A stretch of DNA of 64,000 bases from Indibacter alkaliphilus LW1 (GCF_000295935.2 NZ_ALWO02000037.1:274259-338258), one strand, 5' to 3'. Shown: positions 8,737 to 18,483, counted from the first letter of the stretch. Notes: generated by a model not told the origin, from the letters alone. Numbers and translations: made by a program.

Positions 8737-10056
8737 CTATCCCTTAACATCATTTATGATGAGTTGAAATTTCCCTGATTTGCTTCTAGGTAATTTTTCA
8801 ACAAGCTTGAATTCAAATATTAAGTCCTCCTTAAAAAGGGTATTAAATGATTGCTGTACATTTCTTTGACTTGATTCTGATAATTCATGGGAAGCAATGT
8901 ACTGGAGCTGAAATTTGTTTCTTTCTTTTTGGATAAGTGTAAACTGTTCAACGTCTGGGAAAAATTTCAAAACTCTAACTACAGTTTGAACAGTTATATA
9001 TTTGTTTTCCGGAGTTTTTAAGAATTCTGTCGTCCTTCCTAAGACTTCTTCAATCATGGGCAAATCCAAACCACAATCACATTTTCCCTTTTTACTTTTG
9101 ATTACCAAATCGCCGATTTCGTATCGGATCAGTGGAGTTGTGAAATTATCCAAACCGGTCAGTAACACGCGCCCCATTTCACCCGGTTCTACCTCATTCC
9201 CTTTTTCATCCACTATTTCGAGGTAGACATGTGGTGTCATGACATGATATGAACCATGACTACACTGGGAGGCTACCATCAGACCTTCAGAACTACCATA
9301 GGTATCGTACACTTTGCAATGAAAAGCCTTTTCGATAACTTCTCTGAAATTGGGCAATAGCTTTTCACCTAAAGAGATTACTGATTTGAATTTAATATCC
9401 AGGATACTATTTTCCAGTGCGGTTTTCGCAAACAGATATAAACTGGAAGCATACGCCACATAGTGATCTTTTGGAGCCTTTCTCAAACCTTCCAGTTCCT
9501 CCAGAATCTCCTGTTCATTGTGCTTGAGCGCCTCAATATACTTTGTCCTAAAAAATAAATCCTTAAGTCTTTTTTCTCTCGACCGATTTAAGTTTACACC
9601 TGTCTGTAAAATACTGTTGCCATATTCGTATCCCGCCCAGGACCACCAAGTGAGTTGTACTGCCCTAGTAGCAGCCATTTCTTCTTTGTTGAAATACACT
9701 TTGCTTGGGGGGCCGGTAGAACCACTGGACATAACAGCTTGCAAACCATGGAGAGACTTTACTGTAACCAGCTGATCAATTTTTTCCCTAACGGTTTGTT
9801 TATCCAAAATAGGAAATTCTGAAAGTAGTTGCACTGGATCATCAGAGGGACTAATATTTAATGCTTGGTAATAGGGGCTATTTAACAAAGCGTATTTAAG
9901 GATCTCATTAAGCTTATTTTTTTGAAGCGTCATAAGCTCGCCCTTGGGTAGCTGGCTCAACTTTCGAAGATTTTTGATTTTTTTCGGCAGCCCACCTCCC
10001 AAAAATTTGTCTCCAAAAGGAAGTAAAAAGTTTTTTAGCAGAAACGAGTAGATCAT
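8737..10056 (-). CDS. CapK/PaaK-like adenylate-forming enzyme
   Basis: The 439-residue protein belongs to the phenylacetate-CoA ligase-like branch of the ANL superfamily. The ATP-binding P-loop is SSGSTGPPSK at residues 110-119. Further family motifs are YDTYGSSEGLM (A5-like), GRVLLTGLDNFTTPLIRYEI with GDLV, and a C-terminal KLPRSKSGKFQ in which the conserved Lys would complete adenylation. CapK-type proteins are common in capsule loci and are thought to activate a carboxylic acid for attachment to sugars. It overlaps the upstream polymerase gene by 4 bases. The substrate, and whether a CoA thioester is formed, are unknown. Confidence 0.82.
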   Translation of the reverse strand: MIYSFLLKNFLLPFGDKFLGGGLPKKIKNLRKLSQLPKGELMTLQKNKLNEILKYALLNSPYYQALNISPSDDPVQLLSEFPILDKQTVREKIDQLVTVKSLHGLQAVMSSGSTGPPSKVYFNKEEMAATRAVQLTWWSWAGYEYGNSILQTGVNLNRSREKRLKDLFFRTKYIEALKHNEQEILEELEGLRKAPKDHYVAYASSLYLFAKTALENSILDIKFKSVISLGEKLLPNFREVIEKAFHCKVYDTYGSSEGLMVASQCSHGSYHVMTPHVYLEIVDEKGNEVEPGEMGRVLLTGLDNFTTPLIRYEIGDLVIKSKKGKCDCGLDLPMIEEVLGRTTEFLKTPENKYITVQTVVRVLKFFPDVEQFTLIQKERNKFQLQYIASHELSESSQRNVQQSFNTLFKEDLIFEFKLVEKLPRSKSGKFQLIINDVKG

Positions 10057-11468
10057 AATATATTCAAAACAGGTTTTTGCTTTTCTTCTTGCTTTAATTT
10101 TTTAATCGGCTTTTTTCTCTTCGGCTGAACCACAAAAAGAAGGCTTAAACCAATCATCATGGGTGATATAAATGTACGCATGGCTGCATGAAAACTGGTA
10201 TATATTCCAACCAGAAAGAATGCCAGTAAAAGTCCCTTGATCATTGGGTTTCGGTGTCTTTTGAAATTGACCAATCCCACATAGCAGAGCAAAACAAAAT
10301 ACATTAAACCCAGAAGCCCATGCTCTGCCAACAATCTGCTCAACTCAACATGGGCTGCAACTTCCTCCATAGTATTTCTGAGATACCTCGATGCTCCTGC
10401 TCCAACACCCAAAAGAATGTTATCTTCCCATAAATCCAGATCACCTGTAAAAATTTCAAACCTGCCTGTAGTATATGTATTCAAATCCTTTTCCTTGGCT
10501 CCTGCAAGGGTACCGGCAGTCTCCCCCTGATACCTCAGTAAAAGCATGCCCCTTGTAAGTTCATTGGCAACATAAAAAGCTGTAACGATCAACAAAATAG
10601 CTGGTATAACATAAATGCCGATTTTAGGAAGCCTGTAGCGTCTGATTTGTTCACCCGAGCTCATGGAAAGAAAGAATAATACCACAACTATACCTACTAC
10701 CGTGCCAAACATTCCTCCCCTTGAAAAAGTAAGCAAGCCTTGAACACAGAATACCAAAAATATAAGTGCATCCAACCATCTTATCCCTGAAAGTTTCCAC
10801 TTGTTAAGCCAAATCACAAAAACCAAAAAAGCACCCAAGCCCAAAGCTGTGGAAACCTGATTTGATCCGAAACCTGCACTAGCAAGTGTATTGGCACCAA
10901 GCTCAAAATCTACATCATCAAAATCAGGAATTCTGTATAGTGTAAAACTTAAAACTGAAACCAAAGGCAATACAGCCAGCATTAGCGTATATGAAAGTAC
11001 TTTTTCAGGAACTCTTTTTTTATAAAAAAACCAAACAGCTAAAGCCACATTTAAAGGCCCCAAAACATTGAAAACCAAATCAAGCCACTCAACTCTTCCA
11101 GATTCATCAATAATCAATGAGGGAAGCAAAAGAGCAAACATAACCAGGCCTATATAACTTTTGGTCTGGTACATGAACACTCCAAAAATCATTAATGCAA
11201 ACAAAAGATATTTACCAAGCTCATAGGGAATGAAGGGCGAGGTTCCAGCCATCCTGGCTAACAGTTCAAATGAAGTCAAATAAACCGTATAGAGAATAAG
11301 TGGGGCTGGTGAACGGGTAGACTGCAATACCCAGAAAATAGATGATATGGCTACCAGGTAAAACCAAACAATGACCGGTAATGGTGAAAATGCCGATGCC
11401 AAACCCAAAAGCGCATGGAATGCCAGCCAGACTATGGGGTATTTGGATGTCACTATATACTTCAGCAA
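10053..11468 (-). CDS. Wzy/O-antigen ligase-family membrane polymerase (operon B)
   Basis: The 471-residue protein is almost entirely hydrophobic with roughly a dozen transmembrane segments. A large periplasmic-type loop between about residues 290 and 370 contains TTGRFEIFTGDLDLWEDNILLG split by GVGAGAS, which is the Wzy_C / O-antigen ligase pattern (R...W..a...i.G.G.G). The preceding FSRGGMFG motif is also typical. It probably polymerises lipid-linked repeat units or ligates them to a carrier. A second member lies at 40320-41441, so each long operon has its own. The charged C-terminus (PKRKKPIKKLK) is probably cytoplasmic. Confidence 0.82.
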   Translation of the reverse strand: MLKYIVTSKYPIVWLAFHALLGLASAFSPLPVIVWFYLVAISSIFWVLQSTRSPAPLILYTVYLTSFELLARMAGTSPFIPYELGKYLLFALMIFGVFMYQTKSYIGLVMFALLLPSLIIDESGRVEWLDLVFNVLGPLNVALAVWFFYKKRVPEKVLSYTLMLAVLPLVSVLSFTLYRIPDFDDVDFELGANTLASAGFGSNQVSTALGLGAFLVFVIWLNKWKLSGIRWLDALIFLVFCVQGLLTFSRGGMFGTVVGIVVVLFFLSMSSGEQIRRYRLPKIGIYVIPAILLIVTAFYVANELTRGMLLLRYQGETAGTLAGAKEKDLNTYTTGRFEIFTGDLDLWEDNILLGVGAGASRYLRNTMEEVAAHVELSRLLAEHGLLGLMYFVLLCYVGLVNFKRHRNPMIKGLLLAFFLVGIYTSFHAAMRTFISPMMIGLSLLFVVQPKRKKPIKKLKQEEKQKPVLNIL

Positions 11469-11536
11469 TTTTTACCCAGTTTAAATACTTTTCAAATTTG
11501 AAAGACGATATAAAATACCCTGCAAGATACGCTCCT

Positions 11537-12706
11537 TTAATTTATCAGGTTTGATACTTTTGCTTTTATTTTTTTTGGCCAATCCTTATCCATACATGGT
11601 TTTTCCACAAGGACGAAAAATAATGCTGAAACCAACAACACCAATGGAATTCCAATTCCCAATTGCCAAAGTAGATTCAGTAAATAAACATTCGATACTG
11701 AATACTTCGCAGTAAACTTCATCAGCAAATGAAAAAAAGGATAATGAATCAAGTAAATGGTGTAACACATTCCACCTATTAAATAAATAATTGATCTAGA
11801 AAAAAACCAGTTGAATAGGTTCCCTTTGAAAGTCGCTATGAAAAGCAGAAGTATTGACAGGTTAAAAAGAAAGTTGTTCAACATATCCACTTGCGGCTTA
11901 TAAAAATAAAAAAGTGTGAAAATGGAGATCAAACCAAAAACATCCCATAAAACAGACTTTGTCTTGAAATAAACCTGATAATGCAAGTATAGCAAGGCAA
12001 AAAAGAAACCTGTCAAAAAATTACTTAAGAAGACGAATACTGTAAAATCCCACCCAGGAGTAACGTGGGAATAAATGTAATTTTTTGCAAAAATCGATGC
12101 CATAAAAAATAGCAATAAGCTTAAAAGAACCCACACACTATGTTTTTTTAAAAAAATCACCATGGCCAAAAATGGAATTATGGTGTAAAATTGGACCTCA
12201 GTCTCCAAGCTCCAAGTAACCGGGTTGATGATGGATGGCATCTCATATACAATTGTATGCAGGTAAAACAGGCTAACCCAAAAATGCGGCAGCATTTCAG
12301 CGGTGTCTGCTCCAAGTACAAGAATATGAACCAGAAAAAACAAAACCAAGGTCACAATAAATGGTGGTTCGAGTCTTGTCAGTCTTCTGATAAAGTATTG
12401 CTTCAGGGAAATTGCCCTGCCACCATACCAATAGTGTTTGATAAAAGGAACCGCCAAAATGAACCCAGAGATACCGAAGAATACTTTCACTCCCAAATCC
12501 ATTCTTACAATCCACCAACCTATATTTAAAAAACTGTGATCCGGCAGATAGACCAACCAATCCACGCCTATCTCTCTGGAATAGGACGTATTGAGATGGA
12601 ATATTAGGACTGTGAAAATCGCAAAAAATCTTAGACCGTCAATTTCAGGAATGAAGTTTCCACCCGAAGTCTTTCTCCTTAATAAAGTTGTGAATTTCCA
12701 ATTCAT
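11537..12706 (-). CDS. acyltransferase 3 family (OafA-like) membrane protein
   Basis: The 389-residue protein has about ten transmembrane helices and the acyltransferase-3 hallmarks: IDGLRFFAIFTVLIFHLN near the N-terminus (the conserved His in the first helix), RRLTRLEPPF, and WSLETEVQFYTIIPFLA. It ends with YLIHYPFFHLLM and a last helix followed by KPCMDKDW. Members of this family O-acylate, usually O-acetylate, polysaccharide at the membrane. Its start codon overlaps the stop of the upstream gene by 1 base; 68 non-coding bases separate it from the polymerase downstream. Confidence 0.9.
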   Translation of the reverse strand: MNWKFTTLLRRKTSGGNFIPEIDGLRFFAIFTVLIFHLNTSYSREIGVDWLVYLPDHSFLNIGWWIVRMDLGVKVFFGISGFILAVPFIKHYWYGGRAISLKQYFIRRLTRLEPPFIVTLVLFFLVHILVLGADTAEMLPHFWVSLFYLHTIVYEMPSIINPVTWSLETEVQFYTIIPFLAMVIFLKKHSVWVLLSLLLFFMASIFAKNYIYSHVTPGWDFTVFVFLSNFLTGFFFALLYLHYQVYFKTKSVLWDVFGLISIFTLFYFYKPQVDMLNNFLFNLSILLLFIATFKGNLFNWFFSRSIIYLIGGMCYTIYLIHYPFFHLLMKFTAKYSVSNVYLLNLLWQLGIGIPLVLLVSALFFVLVEKPCMDKDWPKKIKAKVSNLIN

Positions 12707-13680
12707 TATTGACTACTCTGAAGGGGACTTGTATTACCTGAAAGTACATCGATCAAGTAGCTTACCTGTGTTTCAGGCTTGCAATACTTTTCAAAATATT
12801 GTTTTCCCCCAAAAGCAATTTTTTTGTGATATGCTTCATTTCGGGCTATAAAGTTGATCACATCAGGCAACTCTCCACTGTCATGAATGTAATGTGTTTC
12901 CTCTTCATGTCTGGGCATGACAGGAAGATAAATTTTGAAAGGAAAAGATAAGACAAAGGATCCAAAATTCAGGCTTTCGGCCAATCTCCAGCTAACTGCT
13001 CCCAATACAGCTGGGTTGTTAAATATGATCATGGACTTCTTGGACCTCTTTGCAAAATCCGACGGGCTGTAAGCCCGGTTGTTCAACAAGTGGTCATAGG
13101 CACCATGAGCTCCATCTTTTCTCCTTACAAAGCCACCCTCAAATTCTATTGATGGGTTTTGTTTGCAAGCTTCAATAAAAGCTGCCCTAAGTTCATTGGC
13201 CCACTTTTCCTTTTTCCATATAGATCCCGAAAAAAAAACATAATTCGAAAAGCTGTAATTCAAAACCTCTTCCTTATAATTAGTTCTCAAATTTTGAGCA
13301 TATAATTCCTTCAAAAGAGCAATTGGAGGGATTTTGATGAAAGGCTTTTGTTTATAGACACTGAAATAATCTTTATGCACATTGACGGGGTAATGGGGGA
13401 ACAAAGGGAATACATTTTCTCTCTCATAAGCCTCGTGTCCTTTCACCTTGTTGGTGGCAAAATAAAAATCGACTTTATCAAGAAGTTTTTCATCTACCCC
13501 CATGGGGTCATGATTATCAACTACCCCAAGCTTTCCGTTGATTTCAAAAATCAGAAATCCTCTGTTGTTATAGGCTTCAAACTCTTTGGAACAGGTAAAC
13601 TCCAAATCTGCTGCTTTATTAAAACCATGCAAATAGTAAGAAGAATAATAATTTGAAATGTTATGAATGTAAACTTTCAA
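12706..13680 (-). CDS. putative glycosyltransferase, exostosin/CgeB-like
   Basis: I do not recognise this 324-residue protein with certainty. It starts MKVYIHNISNYYSSYYLHGF. The C-terminal region has FAKRSKKSMIIFNNPAVLGA followed by VSWRLAESLNFGSFVLSFPF, where a RLAE-x3-G-x-x-V arrangement is reminiscent of exostosin-type nucleotide-sugar binding. The remaining sequence lacks a clear DxD or E-x7-E motif. It sits between a GT4 gene (13 bases upstream) and the acyltransferase (1-base overlap), so a role in repeat-unit assembly is likely. Alternative identity: a small-molecule-modifying enzyme with a GT-B-like fold. Confidence 0.55.
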   Translation of the reverse strand: MKVYIHNISNYYSSYYLHGFNKAADLEFTCSKEFEAYNNRGFLIFEINGKLGVVDNHDPMGVDEKLLDKVDFYFATNKVKGHEAYERENVFPLFPHYPVNVHKDYFSVYKQKPFIKIPPIALLKELYAQNLRTNYKEEVLNYSFSNYVFFSGSIWKKEKWANELRAAFIEACKQNPSIEFEGGFVRRKDGAHGAYDHLLNNRAYSPSDFAKRSKKSMIIFNNPAVLGAVSWRLAESLNFGSFVLSFPFKIYLPVMPRHEEETHYIHDSGELPDVINFIARNEAYHKKIAFGGKQYFEKYCKPETQVSYLIDVLSGNTSPLQSSQ

Positions 13681-13693
13681 TGAGACACTAATT

Positions 13694-14782
13694 TTAATTC
13701 TCTAAACCTAAACCAGCTTCGCGGAAAAATTCAAAATATGCTGTCAAAAACTGTTTGCTTCCATAAACCTCCTTTACATGATACTGGAAATCCATGGCTT
13801 TTTTTTCTGATGAATTAATTTCCTGGGACACATGCTGAATAGCCAATGCCAGTTGATCCGGACTGTTGGCAGGGACAACACTTCCGAATTTGCCGTGTCC
13901 CAACACTTCAGCACATATACCCACATCTGTAGATATGACTTTTAAGCCTGCCAATCCATATTCAAGTAATGCCACAGGTAAACCCTCCCTATCTGAACAC
14001 ACAAGACCTATATCACCGCTCTGGAGAACTTTCCCTATATCTTCCACAGGCCCAAGTATACTTATTTTTTCGGCCCAACCATTGGAATCTATGAGTTTCT
14101 TTATTTCCTGGTAAAGCTCCTCATCCATGATCTGTCCGATAAGCTTCAAACGAAAATCAAATTGTTGACTTATCAGAATTTCTACAGCCTTAAGAAGATT
14201 TAGGTGACCTTTCTCCTTTCTGAAATTAGCCACATGTAAAATAATTGGAATTCTGTTTGACACTTTTTCCCCCTCAATATTCAAAAATGGGAAATTTTTG
14301 ATATATCTTATTTTTTTTGGCGAAAAGTCAATCGTCTTTATCCACCAGTCTCTTATCTCAGAGTTTACCGTGATTATTCCATGGAAAAACTTGCTGAGTA
14401 TCTTCAACTCATTTCTAGGATTTTCTTTAATCACTTCCTCATTCACTCCAAGATGATCATGCCATACCAATTTCAGTTTAGGAAAAAAGAGTCGGACTGC
14501 TACTGCCCAATAAATGGAAGTGGAGTGGGCATGAAGCACATCAGGTTCAATATCTTTTACCAGTTTTATCAGTTTTTTGAAAGCTGCAAAATCTAAAGAT
14601 TTTCTTTTTCCTAGGCAAAAAAAGCCCACTTGTGGCAGCAAAAATTTTGCAAGTGGTCCCTCCTTTCTGGAAACAACCAAAAAAGACGCTAATCCGTCTT
14701 CACTAAGTGCATTAGCTATATTGACAGCCATTCTTTCCGCTCCGCCCATTTCCAATGTATCAATAATTTGGAGAATCTTCAT
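13694..14782 (-). CDS. GT4-family glycosyltransferase
   Basis: The 362-residue protein begins MKILQIIDTLEMGGAERMAV, the classic GT4 N-terminus (GGAE) of capsule and LPS glycosyltransferases. The donor-binding domain shows ILHVANFRKEKGHLNLLKAV, LKLIGQIMDEE, KISILGPVEDIGKVL and CSDREGLPVALLEYGLAGLK, where the E-G-x-P-x-x-x-x-E pattern corresponds to the E-x7-E motif. No signal or membrane segment. It is one of three consecutive GT4 genes (13694-17095) with 7-8 base gaps. Confidence 0.9.
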   Translation of the reverse strand: MKILQIIDTLEMGGAERMAVNIANALSEDGLASFLVVSRKEGPLAKFLLPQVGFFCLGKRKSLDFAAFKKLIKLVKDIEPDVLHAHSTSIYWAVAVRLFFPKLKLVWHDHLGVNEEVIKENPRNELKILSKFFHGIITVNSEIRDWWIKTIDFSPKKIRYIKNFPFLNIEGEKVSNRIPIILHVANFRKEKGHLNLLKAVEILISQQFDFRLKLIGQIMDEELYQEIKKLIDSNGWAEKISILGPVEDIGKVLQSGDIGLVCSDREGLPVALLEYGLAGLKVISTDVGICAEVLGHGKFGSVVPANSPDQLALAIQHVSQEINSSEKKAMDFQYHVKEVYGSKQFLTAYFEFFREAGLGLEN

Positions 14783-14789
14783 GCCTGAA

Positions 14790-15935
14790 TCAGTTACTTA
14801 GGATGTTTATTATTTCCGATTCAAACTTTTCAAGGGTAAATTTTCTGGACCATTTCATGGCATCCAGCGCTTTTAAAGTATAGGTTTTAGGAGATTCCAG
14901 GTAATTTTCGATTTTTGAGACTATTTCTTCTACATCATCACCTACCAAATCTCCCCTTAGGTCATTTCCCAGCATATAAGGAACGCATGAAACAGGAGAA
15001 GTCAATGGGAGACAAGCCCAGAACATAGATTCGGCCACAACTTTTGGCCAACCCTCACTTTCAGATACAAAAATGAGGAAATGAGCATTTTGAAATCCAT
15101 TTTTCACTTCCCGAGCAGGAACATTTCCATGAAAACTCACTACATCAACCAGTTCGTTTTCTAAAGTATATCTGTTCAAGCGATCTAATTCTGATCCTTG
15201 TCCATAAAAATCAAGCAGAACACTATAGCCTTTTTCCACTAAAACTTTACAAGTTCTTAAACTAAGCATAGGGTTCTTGGCTTTTTGTAGCCCACCCACA
15301 AAAATCAGCCGAATAGGCAAGTTTTTCTGTAGAATTCTGGGTTTACAGGCTTCCATCTCTTTTTCAGAATATGACGCCGTGAAAAAAGGTATGAGATTGG
15401 GGTTTCCCGGTTCCCAATCTCCATAAGTCAACACAGATATGTTCTTGCTCAAGACTGTGTTACTAACCAGTTTCTGCTGAAGTTTGTAGGTGAAAGGCTG
15501 GCGACTTTTGGGATCCCAGTTTGCCGCATACTTGACCGTCTTGGACTTCTTGGGGAAAAACAATTGAGCGATTGCCCCAAGCAATCCCATATTTCCTGGA
15601 CATCTCAGGTGAATATGGTCAGCACTATTCATCTGATAACATAATTTCACCATAATAAAAGGTACATTCAGAAGTGCCTTTAGTATGGACTGAACACCTA
15701 TTAAGTCAAAACTTTTAACTGACTCAAAATTAATCTGCGCGTGCTGATAGCTCAAATCAATCGGGTCGGGCTCTTCATCATTGCTCAAAGGGGCAACTAT
15801 GGTAACTCTTTCAACTTGTTTGAGCCAAATATTCATTTCTTTAACATATGGCCCATAAGCCCAGTATTGACCATTTCTCAACACGTGAGGGACATGTGTT
15901 ACTATCAGAAAATTTGAAACTTGCTTCCCTGCCAT
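14790..15935 (-). CDS. GT4-family glycosyltransferase
   Basis: The 381-residue protein has a divergent N-terminal acceptor domain (ATHVPHV-like start, HIHLRCPGNMGLLGAIAQLF) and a more typical GT4 C-terminal domain: RLIFVGGLQKAKNPMLSLRT, VLLDFYGQGSELDRLNRY, VSFHGNVPAREVKNGF and VSESEGWPKVVAESMFWACL. The SESEGWPKVVAE motif is the donor-binding E-x7-E region. The HLRCPGN stretch recalls other capsule glycosyltransferases that lack the GGxE loop. It lies 8 bases after the upstream GT4 gene. Donor and acceptor unknown. Confidence 0.85.
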   Translation of the reverse strand: MAGKQVSNFLIVTHVPHVLRNGQYWAYGPYVKEMNIWLKQVERVTIVAPLSNDEEPDPIDLSYQHAQINFESVKSFDLIGVQSILKALLNVPFIMVKLCYQMNSADHIHLRCPGNMGLLGAIAQLFFPKKSKTVKYAANWDPKSRQPFTYKLQQKLVSNTVLSKNISVLTYGDWEPGNPNLIPFFTASYSEKEMEACKPRILQKNLPIRLIFVGGLQKAKNPMLSLRTCKVLVEKGYSVLLDFYGQGSELDRLNRYTLENELVDVVSFHGNVPAREVKNGFQNAHFLIFVSESEGWPKVVAESMFWACLPLTSPVSCVPYMLGNDLRGDLVGDDVEEIVSKIENYLESPKTYTLKALDAMKWSRKFTLEKFESEIINILSN

Positions 15936-15943
15936 GGGAACAA

Positions 15944-17095
15944 TCAGTTTTGTTTGTTTTGAACCAACTTTGAATAATATGCAATGCTCTGGTCGGCTAT
16001 GGTCTCCAAGGAAAACTCTTTCAAAACCTTTTCTCTGGCATTTTCTCCCAACCGGACTTTCAATGCCTCATCCGACAATATCTCCATAATTTTGGAAGCA
16101 AGTTCATCATGGTCCAAGGGGTCTGCCAACAATCCGGAAACCCCATCATCAACCAGTTCAAAAGCAGGGCCTATTTTAGTAGCTACAAACGGTTTACCCA
16201 TACTCATTACCTCAATCCATGCCAAAGGCATAGCTTCCATATGTGAGGGGTAGACACAGATTTCACTTGACTCTATCCATTGGGGCACATCTAAATTGGG
16301 CAATACTCCTAAAAAATGGATGGAAGACTTGATATCCTCCTCAATAATCTCTTTGATTTTTTCAGTATATGAGCTACCGTCAGGATAAGTCCAATCCCTT
16401 CCAGCCAAGTAAAGTTCTGTATGTGGAAATTTTCTTTTTACCTGATGGAATGCTTTGATGATTTGCCGGACTCCCTTCTTTTCACAAATAGTCCCTGCAA
16501 AAAAGAGTCTTCCGGAGACTGCCTTTTCGGGATCTGCTTTGTAAAAATTTGTAAAATTGGCTGGGTTAAAAATCACTGGGCCTTGCTTTTCTGAAAAATC
16601 AATATAATTTTTAGTATGCTCTATTACATAATTACTCACCCCGCAAACTGCATCTGCATTCTCAAATGACCTTTTTTCTTGATAGGCCTTCCACCTGTCT
16701 ACCCTCCTTTTCTCAGCCTCGGAAAAAAAATGATGGCCGCCGTTCATCCTGATCAGATACGTTACACCCGGTATTTTTCGAATGAATGAAAATGACATTT
16801 CAGGTCCTTCGACCACATCTATTTTCAATTGTCTGTGAATTTCTTCCAAGGCATTGTTGATTTTTTTGAAATTAAACAGAGCCTTCACTTTAGGTGTTTT
16901 AGAGAAAGGAATGGTGATTACCTTTACGCCTTCCACTGTAACTGACCGAGTCTGAGAAACATCTCCAAGACCCAAAACTGTTACCTCATGCCCTCTTCGT
17001 GCAAGCTCGGGACAAAGAAGTTTTAAAAAAGTACCAACTCCTCCATGAATGACACCTTCAAGCGGATATTCATTCGACAGAAAAACTATATGCAT
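15944..17095 (-). CDS. GT4-family glycosyltransferase
   Basis: The 383-residue protein begins MHIVFLSNEYPLEGVIHGGV, with the glycine-rich loop GGVGTF expected in GT4 enzymes. The donor domain has LFFAGTICEKKGVRQIIKAF, TELYLAGRDW, SIHFLGVLPNLDVPQWIESS and PSHMEAMPLAWIEVMSMGKP, where E-A-M-P-L-A-W-I-E is the E-x7-E motif. It is soluble by sequence and follows a larger GT-B-like gene by 13 bases in the operon. Sugar specificity cannot be told. Confidence 0.9.
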   Translation of the reverse strand: MHIVFLSNEYPLEGVIHGGVGTFLKLLCPELARRGHEVTVLGLGDVSQTRSVTVEGVKVITIPFSKTPKVKALFNFKKINNALEEIHRQLKIDVVEGPEMSFSFIRKIPGVTYLIRMNGGHHFFSEAEKRRVDRWKAYQEKRSFENADAVCGVSNYVIEHTKNYIDFSEKQGPVIFNPANFTNFYKADPEKAVSGRLFFAGTICEKKGVRQIIKAFHQVKRKFPHTELYLAGRDWTYPDGSSYTEKIKEIIEEDIKSSIHFLGVLPNLDVPQWIESSEICVYPSHMEAMPLAWIEVMSMGKPFVATKIGPAFELVDDGVSGLLADPLDHDELASKIMEILSDEALKVRLGENAREKVLKEFSLETIADQSIAYYSKLVQNKQN

Positions 17096-17108
17096 AATGC
17101 GTGATAAA

Positions 17109-18482
17109 TTACTGTGTTAGTGATCGGACAATCCTTTCGGAAGAAGTATGATTATTATCAGGCTCCACAATTCTATGAAACCACTTTAATCTGTCGGGAC
17201 CGATACTTTCGGGCCTCTCTAATGCTGAATTGACTTTAGAAAGAATATCCTCTTCAGCATCTATCCAACCTACGGGATCTAAGCCCTTCATGGTCGAAAA
17301 ATGCTCGTAATTATAGATATGTTTTACAAGCCTTTCTTTTTCATATGGCTGGTCATATCTCAGATAAAGTCCATTGCTATTGAAAACTGCAAAATCCAGT
17401 GCCATTGTAGATCCTAGGTTGATGACTACATTACAGTGATAGGCTAAGTTTACCAAAAGCCTGATATCACTAGGCATAGGAAAAAAGCTGCCCCATTGAG
17501 AACTTTTTACCCATTCAGGAGATATATTAATGATTTCAGGATGCTTTTCAAAAACTTTTTGAAACCTTTTATTGGATTCAACTGGGACCTCTCTAAAAAT
17601 CAATTGCACATTTTCATTCTGTCTAAGAGCGCGTGCTATCTGCTCCAGGTAATCCGGATCATGGGGAGAAGAAATACTATCGGAACCAGAATAACACACC
17701 CATTTTCTGGTAGGATTTAAGCCATACTTCTGGGCAAATTCTTCCCTGGAATAAATTAGTTCTTTTTTTCTATAAAAATCAAACTGGGGAGTACTTGTAA
17801 TTTCAATTTGATTTTCATTGATATCTGGATAATAAGTAAGCAACTCATTTTTCATATACTGAGACCAGACCAAATATTTATCAGTTCTGAAAGGCAGTCG
17901 AGCTTTGGGGAGATTATCCCAGGAGAAAATTGCTGTGTAGGTTTTAATGCCTATCGCTTTGGCTGCCATCAATGCTGAGGTAACAGAAGGTACTCTTTGG
18001 TGGGTACAGAAAAGTATATCAGGCTTTTGCTCTTGAAGAAAAGATTTTGCCTCCTGAAAGGAAATGCCTGTTTTCGATTTTTCAAAACCATATTCCTCCC
18101 ATCTACTGATTGCTGAAAAATCCTTGAGGTAGTTTGAGACAATCTCAACACCCTTATAAAAAATTTTGTTTTTCCAGCCCTTTTTGGAAGGGTTCCAGTT
18201 ACTTAAAATAGTCGGGTTTGACCTTATTTCCCTGTTTTTCCTCAGTCTTGCTAAAACTGCTGATTCCCTGATGAACTTGACTATAGGTGCTTCAGGTCTG
18301 TGGATGAAGTCGAAATCCTCAAAATCCACATCAATATATTTCTTTACTTGAAGGATAAGATCTTTGCCCAGACTATGCCACACAATAACCTCATGGCCTT
18401 GTTCAATAAGCCCCTTTACAACGTCGCTGTACAAATAATTCCGGATACCTACCCCGTCGGGGATTAAAAAACAAACTTTCAT
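17109..18482 (-). CDS. GT-B-fold protein, putative glycosyl- or glycerolphosphate transferase
   Basis: This 457-residue protein starts MKVCFLIPDGVGIRNYLYSD. It appears to be a GT-B-type transferase: the C-terminal half has VCYSGSDSISSPHDPDYLEQ, NVQLIFREVP and VVINLGSTMALDFAVFNSNG, the last resembling the donor-phosphate binding loop of UDP-GlcNAc 2-epimerase and CDP-glycerol transferase-like proteins. No DxD motif or membrane segment is obvious. It is the gene directly after the second AsnB-like gene in the NeuB-NeuC-NeuA segment, with a 1-base gap. That makes it one candidate for the missing nonulosonic acid transferase, but this is only positional inference. Confidence 0.6.
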   Translation of the reverse strand: MKVCFLIPDGVGIRNYLYSDVVKGLIEQGHEVIVWHSLGKDLILQVKKYIDVDFEDFDFIHRPEAPIVKFIRESAVLARLRKNREIRSNPTILSNWNPSKKGWKNKIFYKGVEIVSNYLKDFSAISRWEEYGFEKSKTGISFQEAKSFLQEQKPDILFCTHQRVPSVTSALMAAKAIGIKTYTAIFSWDNLPKARLPFRTDKYLVWSQYMKNELLTYYPDINENQIEITSTPQFDFYRKKELIYSREEFAQKYGLNPTRKWVCYSGSDSISSPHDPDYLEQIARALRQNENVQLIFREVPVESNKRFQKVFEKHPEIINISPEWVKSSQWGSFFPMPSDIRLLVNLAYHCNVVINLGSTMALDFAVFNSNGLYLRYDQPYEKERLVKHIYNYEHFSTMKGLDPVGWIDAEEDILSKVNSALERPESIGPDRLKWFHRIVEPDNNHTSSERIVRSLTQ

Positions 18483-18483
18483 A

